64,000 bases of DNA, taken from assembly GCF_900091725.1 (NCBI RefSeq), contig NZ_FMBW01000095.1:186001-250000 (forward strand), read 5' to 3'. Below, one piece after another: positions 59,855 through 64,000 of this stretch. The translations under genes were made by a program, and so were the position numbers. The first letter of the stretch is position 1, and each line of letters starts with the position of its first letter. This DNA comes from Streptomyces sp. DvalAA-43 (GTDB taxonomy: Bacteria > Actinomycetota > Actinomycetes > Streptomycetales > Streptomycetaceae). The notes beneath the pieces were generated by a model that saw only the letters and a program-made list of their open reading frames with translations, ran no database searches and had not been told where the DNA came from.

Positions 59855-61030
59855 ATGACCAGCACCCTCGAACACCCGGTTTTCCAGCAGGATTTGACCA
59901 CTGACACCGTCGAAGCCGCTGCGGCGCCCCGGGTCGTCCGCGCCGGCGGGGTCCTCGACATCACGCACCAGGGCAACGGCGCGCTGCGCGCCCGGGACGG
60001 CCTGCCCTCCCCGGGCGACGTGACGGTCCCGGCCGCTCTGATCCGCCGCCACGGCCTGCGCCGGGGCGATGCCGTCGAAGGGCTCTGCGACCGGCCCCGC
60101 ACCCTGTCCACGGTGGAGCGGGTCAACGACCGCCCCCCGCAGGCACTGCGCGGCCGGCCGCACTTCCGCGATCTCACCCCGCTCCATCCCAGGCAGCGGC
60201 TGCGGCTGGAGACACCGTCCGGCGGGGCCGCGATGCGCCTCGTCGACCTCGTCGCACCGATCGGCAAGGGCCAGCGCGGGCTCGTGGTCGCGCCGCCCAG
60301 GACGGGTAAGACGGTACTGCTCCAGCAGGTCGCCGCCGCCGTCGCGGCCAACCACCCCGAGTGCCATCTGATGGTGGTGCTGGTCGACGAGCGCCCCGAG
60401 GAGGTCACCGACATGCGCCGGTCCGTACGGGGTGAGGTGCTCGCCTCGACGTTCGACCGGCCCGCGAAGGAACACATCGCCCTCGCCGAACTCGCGGTCG
60501 AGCGCGCCAAACGGCTGGTCGAGCAGGGCCGGGACGTCGTCATCCTGCTCGACTCCCTCACCCGCCTGTGCCGCGCCCACAACAACGCCTCCGCCGCGGG
60601 CGGGCGCACCCTCAGCGGCGGCGTCGACGCGTCCGCCCTGCTCGGCCCCAAGCAGCTCTTCGGCGCCGCACGGCTCGCCGAGGAGGGCGGCTCCCTCACC
60701 ATCCTGGCCACCGCACTGGTGGAGACCGGCTCCCGCGCCGACGACTACTTCTTCGAGGAGCTGAAAAGCACCGGCAACATGGAGCTCCGGCTCGACCGCG
60801 CACTGGCCGACCGCCGCACCCACCCGGCCGTGAACATCCCGGCATCCGGCACCCGGCGCGAGGAACTCCTGGTACCGGAAGGCGAGTTGCGCGTGGTGCG
60901 GGGCCTGCGGCGCGCGCTGCACACCAGGGACCCGCAGACCGCGCTGGAGACGCTGCTGGACCGGATCCGCCGCACCCCGGACAACGCCGCCTTCCTCCGC
61001 GCCGTCCACGGCACCGTCCCGGACGCCTGA
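59855..61030 (+). CDS. Short Rho transcription-termination factor paralogue
   Basis: The 391-residue protein has an S1/CSD-like RNA-binding part (GGVLDITHQGNGALRARDGL), then the RecA-like Rho motor: VAPPRTGKTVLLQQVAAAVA (Walker A), VDERPEEVTDMRRSVRGEVL, RDVVILLDSLTRLCRAHN (Walker B), ETGSRADDYFFEELKSTGNM (R-loop region). It lacks the long Arg/Asp-rich N-terminal insertion of the main actinobacterial Rho (600 residues or more), and the neighbourhood is not that of the usual rho gene. It is best read as a second, stripped-down Rho. ATG at 59855 follows AAAGGA by 9 nt; an ATG at 59831 lacks such a site. Confidence 0.85.
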   Translation: MTSTLEHPVFQQDLTTDTVEAAAAPRVVRAGGVLDITHQGNGALRARDGLPSPGDVTVPAALIRRHGLRRGDAVEGLCDRPRTLSTVERVNDRPPQALRGRPHFRDLTPLHPRQRLRLETPSGGAAMRLVDLVAPIGKGQRGLVVAPPRTGKTVLLQQVAAAVAANHPECHLMVVLVDERPEEVTDMRRSVRGEVLASTFDRPAKEHIALAELAVERAKRLVEQGRDVVILLDSLTRLCRAHNNASAAGGRTLSGGVDASALLGPKQLFGAARLAEEGGSLTILATALVETGSRADDYFFEELKSTGNMELRLDRALADRRTHPAVNIPASGTRREELLVPEGELRVVRGLRRALHTRDPQTALETLLDRIRRTPDNAAFLRAVHGTVPDA

Positions 61031-61117
61031 GCCGGTCCGAACGGATCCCGACCGGCGCAATAGCATGGGCCGGGTCGTGCATGATCCACGCCTCACGAGC
61101 ACAGGGAGAGCAGCCAC

Positions 61118-62116
61118 ATGGAGTTCCGCCGACTCGGCCGCAGCGGCCTGACCATCAGTGAGATCGCCTACGGGAACTGGCTGACCCACGGCTCCCAGGT
61201 GGAGGAGGACGCGGCGGTCGCCTGTATCCGCGCTGCCCTGGACGCCGGAATCACCACCTTCGACACCGCCGACGTCTACGCCGAGACCCGGGCCGAAGCC
61301 GTGCTGGGCCGGGCGCTGAAGAACGAACGGCGGGAGGGCCTGGAGGTGTTCACCAAGGTCTACTTCCCGACCGGCCCCGGGCACAACGACCGGGGGCTCG
61401 GCCGCAAGCACATCATGGAGTCCATCGACAACTCGCTGCGCCGCCTGCAGACGGACTACGTCGACCTCTACCAGGCCCACCGCTACGACCACTCGACACC
61501 GCTGGAAGAGACCATGGAGGCGTTCGCCGACGTCGTCCGCTCCGGCAAGGCCCTCTACATCGGCGTCTCCGAGTGGACGGCCGACCAGCTCCGCGCCGCA
61601 CATGGGCTGGCCCGCGAGCTGCGCATCCCCCTGATCTCCAACCAGCCGCAGTACTCCGCGCTGTGGCGGGTCATCGAGGGCGAGGTGGTGCCCGCCTCCG
61701 AGGAGCTGGGCATCGGCCAGATCGTCTGGTCCCCGATCGCCCAGGGCGCGCTGACCGGCAAGTACAAGCCCGGTGCGCCGCTCCCGGCCGGTTCACGGGC
61801 GACCGACGACAAGGGCGGCGCGAACATGGTCGCCGGCTGGCTGCGCGACGACGTGCTGGAGCGCGTCCAGCGCCTGCGGCCGCTCGCCGACAGCGCCGGG
61901 CTCAGCCTCGCCCAGCTCGCCGTCGCCTGGGTGCTGCAGAACACGAACGTGTCCGCCGCGATCATCGGCGCCTCCCGGCCCGAACAGGTGACGGAGAACG
62001 TCGGGGCGGCCGGGGTGACACTCGACGCGGAGCTGCTGAAGGGCATCGACGACATCCTGGACCCGGTGGTCGAGCGCGATCCCGGGCTGACGGCCGGGCA
62101 CGCGGACAACAGCTGA
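61118..62116 (+). CDS. Aldo/keto reductase (AKR6-like)
   Basis: The 332-residue protein shows the AKR tetrad: Asp and Tyr in FDTADVYAETRAE, Lys in EVFTKVYFP, His in DLYQAHRYD. The wording matches the potassium-channel beta-like (AKR6) group, e.g. QPQYSALWRVIEGEVVPASE and IGQIVWSPIAQGALTGKYKP. It would reduce aldehydes with NADPH. The hairpin GCCGGTC...GACCGGC at 61031-61056 separates it from rho. ATG at 61118 after GGGAGAGCAGCCAC. Confidence 0.9.
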   Translation: MEFRRLGRSGLTISEIAYGNWLTHGSQVEEDAAVACIRAALDAGITTFDTADVYAETRAEAVLGRALKNERREGLEVFTKVYFPTGPGHNDRGLGRKHIMESIDNSLRRLQTDYVDLYQAHRYDHSTPLEETMEAFADVVRSGKALYIGVSEWTADQLRAAHGLARELRIPLISNQPQYSALWRVIEGEVVPASEELGIGQIVWSPIAQGALTGKYKPGAPLPAGSRATDDKGGANMVAGWLRDDVLERVQRLRPLADSAGLSLAQLAVAWVLQNTNVSAAIIGASRPEQVTENVGAAGVTLDAELLKGIDDILDPVVERDPGLTAGHADNS

Positions 62117-62123
62117 TCCGGCG

Positions 62124-62172
62124 CACGGCTCGGCCCCGGTCCCGCCACGAGCGGGGCCGGGGCCGAGCCGTG
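62124..62172. terminator. Bidirectional 22-bp terminator between AKR and NDH-2 genes
   Basis: CACGGCTCGGCCCCGG (62124-62139) pairs with CCGGGGCCGAGCCGTG (62157-62172); after a T-G pair the stem continues as CCCGC-CACGA-GCGGG. It is one of the strongest hairpins in the window and lies exactly between two converging genes (ends 62116 and 62178). Confidence 0.85.
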
Positions 62173-62177
62173 GGCGA

Positions 62178-63539
62178 TCAGGTGCGGGTGTGCAGCGCGG
62201 CGGTGTGTTCGCGGACCTCGGCCGGTGTGAGGTAGGCGCCGGTGTACTCGAAGTCGCGCAGCTTGGCCGGCTTCCGGGACTGGAAGCCGGTGCGTACGAA
62301 GTCGTCACCCGCGACCGCGTTGAGCACCCAGTTGGTCATGACGCGGGCCTTGGCGACATTGGTGCGCAGCGCCGACCAGTGGTACCCGCGGGCGACGGCC
62401 TGGGCGGTGATCCCGTGCAGTTCGACGCCGAGCGGCTTGGAGACCGCGTCCTTGCCGCCGAGGTCCACGACGAGACCGAGGTCCTTGTGGACGTACGGCT
62501 TCAGCGGCTGGTGCCGCAGGGTCGCGATGAGGTTGTCGGCGAGCCTGCGGCCCTGGCGCATGGCGTGCTGCGCGGTGGGCGGGCAGACCGCTCCGTCGCC
62601 CTTGCTCAGGTCCGGTACGGCCGCACAGTCGCCGAGGGCGAAGATGCCGTCGAAGCCGGGCAGGCGCATCTCGGGTGTGACGGCCAGCCGGCCGCGTACC
62701 GTCTCCGCGTCGAACGTGCTGACCAGCGGGCTCGCCGTGACGCCCGCCGTCCAGATCAGGGTGCGGCAGGGCAGTACCCTGCCGTCGGTGAAGGTCACCT
62801 TCTCCGGGGCGGCCTCGGCGATCGAGACCCCGAGCGACACCTCGATGCCGCGGGCGCGCAGCACCTCCAGGGCGCTCCGGCCCAGTTTGTCGCCCAGTTC
62901 GGGCATCAGCTTCGGGGCGATGTCGATGAGATGCCACTTGATCAGCTTCGGGTCGAGGCGCGGGTAGTGCCTGACCGCGTTGGTGGTGAGGCGCTGGAGA
63001 CAGGCCGCCGTCTCGGTACCGGCGTAGCCGCCGCCGACCACCACGAACTGCAGCCGCGAGGCCCGTTCGTTCTCGTCGTGGCTGGCGTCCGCGAGATCGA
63101 GCTGCGCGATCACGTGGTCCCGGATGTAGGCGGCCTCGGCCAGCGTCTTCATGCCCCGTGCGTTGTCCAGCAGACCGGGGATGTCGAAGGTGCGGGTGAT
63201 GCTCCCGGCGCTGATCACGAGGTAGTCGTAGGGCTCGTAGACGATCTCGTCGGTGATCTTGCGAATGACGCAGATCTTCGCCTCGGGGTCCACGCCGATG
63301 GCCCCGCCCGGGATGATCCGGGTGCGGTGCTTGCGGCTGCGGCGCAGCGAGACGGCGACCGACTGCGGGGTGAGCACACCCGCGGCCACCTGAGGCAGCA
63401 GGGGGAGGTAGAGCTGGTAGGAGAACGGGGCGACGAGCGCGATCTCGGCCTCGCCGGGGACGAGCCCGCGCTCCAGACGGCGTACGCATTCCACTCCGGC
63501 GAATCCGGCGCCGACAACGAGGATCCTGGGTCGTGCCAC
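62178..63539 (-). CDS. ndh: Type II NADH dehydrogenase
   Basis: The 453-residue protein has two Rossmann motifs (RILVVGAGFAGVECVRRLER for FAD, FVVVGGGYAGTETAACLQRL for NADH) and GFDGIFALGDCAAVPDLSKG, as in NDH-2. The C-terminal region contains a hydrophobic segment that would anchor it to the membrane. It passes electrons from NADH to menaquinone without pumping protons. GTG at 63539 after AGGGA is preferred over an ATG at 63572, which lacks a good ribosome binding site. Confidence 0.9.
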   Translation of the reverse strand: MARPRILVVGAGFAGVECVRRLERGLVPGEAEIALVAPFSYQLYLPLLPQVAAGVLTPQSVAVSLRRSRKHRTRIIPGGAIGVDPEAKICVIRKITDEIVYEPYDYLVISAGSITRTFDIPGLLDNARGMKTLAEAAYIRDHVIAQLDLADASHDENERASRLQFVVVGGGYAGTETAACLQRLTTNAVRHYPRLDPKLIKWHLIDIAPKLMPELGDKLGRSALEVLRARGIEVSLGVSIAEAAPEKVTFTDGRVLPCRTLIWTAGVTASPLVSTFDAETVRGRLAVTPEMRLPGFDGIFALGDCAAVPDLSKGDGAVCPPTAQHAMRQGRRLADNLIATLRHQPLKPYVHKDLGLVVDLGGKDAVSKPLGVELHGITAQAVARGYHWSALRTNVAKARVMTNWVLNAVAGDDFVRTGFQSRKPAKLRDFEYTGAYLTPAEVREHTAALHTRT

Positions 63540-63671
63540 AGTGTTCGTCCCTTCTCGGGCCTGGACGGTCATCCGTTCGCCTGCCCCGTCGCACGCGCCC
63601 GTCGTTCCCCATCTTCACGAGCCCCGGGCGAGTTCGCCTGCTGGGGACGGCGGACGGACGACGCCACCCGG

Positions 63672-64000
63672 TCAGCGGGTCAGCAGGGTGAGTGCGGTGC
63701 AGGTGCCGCCGACCGCGCCGAGGAACACCACACCGGTGGCCACGCAGCGTGCCTTGAGTACGCGGTAGCGCGCCTCGTACTCGCCGCGCAGCGCGGCGGC
63801 GCGGGCCGAGACGCGGCGGAGCGTCGCCCGTGATGCGGCGAGGCGGTCGGCGGTGTAGACGCGTTCCACGTCCTCGCGCTGCGCCGTGGTGAGCCAGGGC
63901 AGCTGACCGGTGAAGCGGGCCGCCCGGCGGCGGGCCTCCTCGACCTCGGCGTTCCACACCAGGTAGCCCTGCAGCCGCACCAGACCGCGGGCGCTGTCCT
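63672..64000 (-). CDS. Cut hypothetical protein with a C-terminal membrane helix
   Basis: The frame is open to the window edge, so the N-terminus is missing. About 75 charged, helical residues (YLVWNAEVEEARRRAARFTG, REDVERVYTADRLAASRATL) precede one hydrophobic helix (CVATGVVFLGAVGGTCTALT) at the C-terminus. No named domain. It lies upstream of ndh on the same strand with a gap of 132 bp. Confidence 0.6.
   Translation of the reverse strand, partial: DSARGLVRLQGYLVWNAEVEEARRRAARFTGQLPWLTTAQREDVERVYTADRLAASRATLRRVSARAAALRGEYEARYRVLKARCVATGVVFLGAVGGTCTALTLLTR

Noticed and set aside
1..64000. Mobile element, CRISPR array, rRNA or tRNA
   Set aside because: No transposase, integrase, terminal inverted repeats, direct-repeat spacer array or RNA-gene signature was seen by eye; a covariance-model scan would be decisive.

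Overview
The window looks like a chromosomal stretch of a Streptomyces-type actinomycete. GC is very high, many genes start at GTG or TTG, and neighbouring genes often overlap as GTGA or ATGA. The gene families fit too: sugar ABC importers without their own ATPase, Tat-type signal peptides, DUF6479, DUF6328 and DUF1918 proteins, a TPR-bearing Ser/Thr kinase, and CsoR- and KstR-like boxes. No rRNA, tRNA, CRISPR array, insertion sequence or phage gene was recognised. One gene is cut at each edge of the window.

Layout. 1-6.4 kb: a UbiA-type prenyltransferase (cut), a two-helix membrane protein, an aminoglycoside phosphotransferase-fold protein, a HIT-like protein coupled to an MFS exporter, then an RpiR regulator divergent from an EamA transporter. 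6.4-21.8 kb: the most distinctive block, a LacI regulator divergent from an 11-gene, 14-kb unidirectional run. The run encodes a sugar-binding lipoprotein, two permeases, an SDR oxidoreductase, two cytoplasmic heparinase II/III-type proteins, a DUF624 protein, and an exported beta-helix protein, SGNH esterase and PL8 lyase, ending with a CE7 deacetylase. It reads as a utilisation locus for an acetylated, uronate-containing polysaccharide: extracellular cutting and deacetylation, ABC import, then intracellular lysis. 21.8-30.7 kb: a PYROXD2-like oxidoreductase, the kinase, a YbdK-type ligase, a tandem UspA protein, a DUF1918-HTH-flavin-barrel fusion, a lone cyclic-nucleotide-binding domain and a TmrB-like ATPase. 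30.9-38.6 kb: a ChsE4/FadE26-like acyl-CoA dehydrogenase behind a KstR-like box, an RlmG-like methyltransferase, a secreted nuclease, a glutaminase-STAS fusion, a DUF1269 protein divergent from an eRF1-like protein, and a small basic protein. 38.6-47.5 kb: phosphoketolase with an aldehyde dehydrogenase, an anti-sigma-type ATPase, and a three-gene YagTSR-type molybdenum hydroxylase operon. 47.7-53.2 kb: small membrane proteins, two VOC proteins, an acetyltransferase, a DUF1992 protein, a copper-box-controlled secreted protein and a tyrosine phosphatase. 53.7-64 kb: mutA-mutB-meaB, a frameshifted acetyltransferase remnant, a short Rho paralogue, an aldo/keto reductase, a type II NADH dehydrogenase and a cut membrane protein.

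Regulatory sites worth reading: a CAGT-N2-ATCGAT-N2-ACTG operator pair 104 bp apart at the polysaccharide locus; two GGAA-N5-TTCC sites 31 bp apart between rpiR and the EamA gene; a 17-bp copper-type palindrome inside a promoter spacer; a KstR-like 14-mer; and several long perfect terminator hairpins. All functional statements rest on reading motifs by eye; no database search was run.
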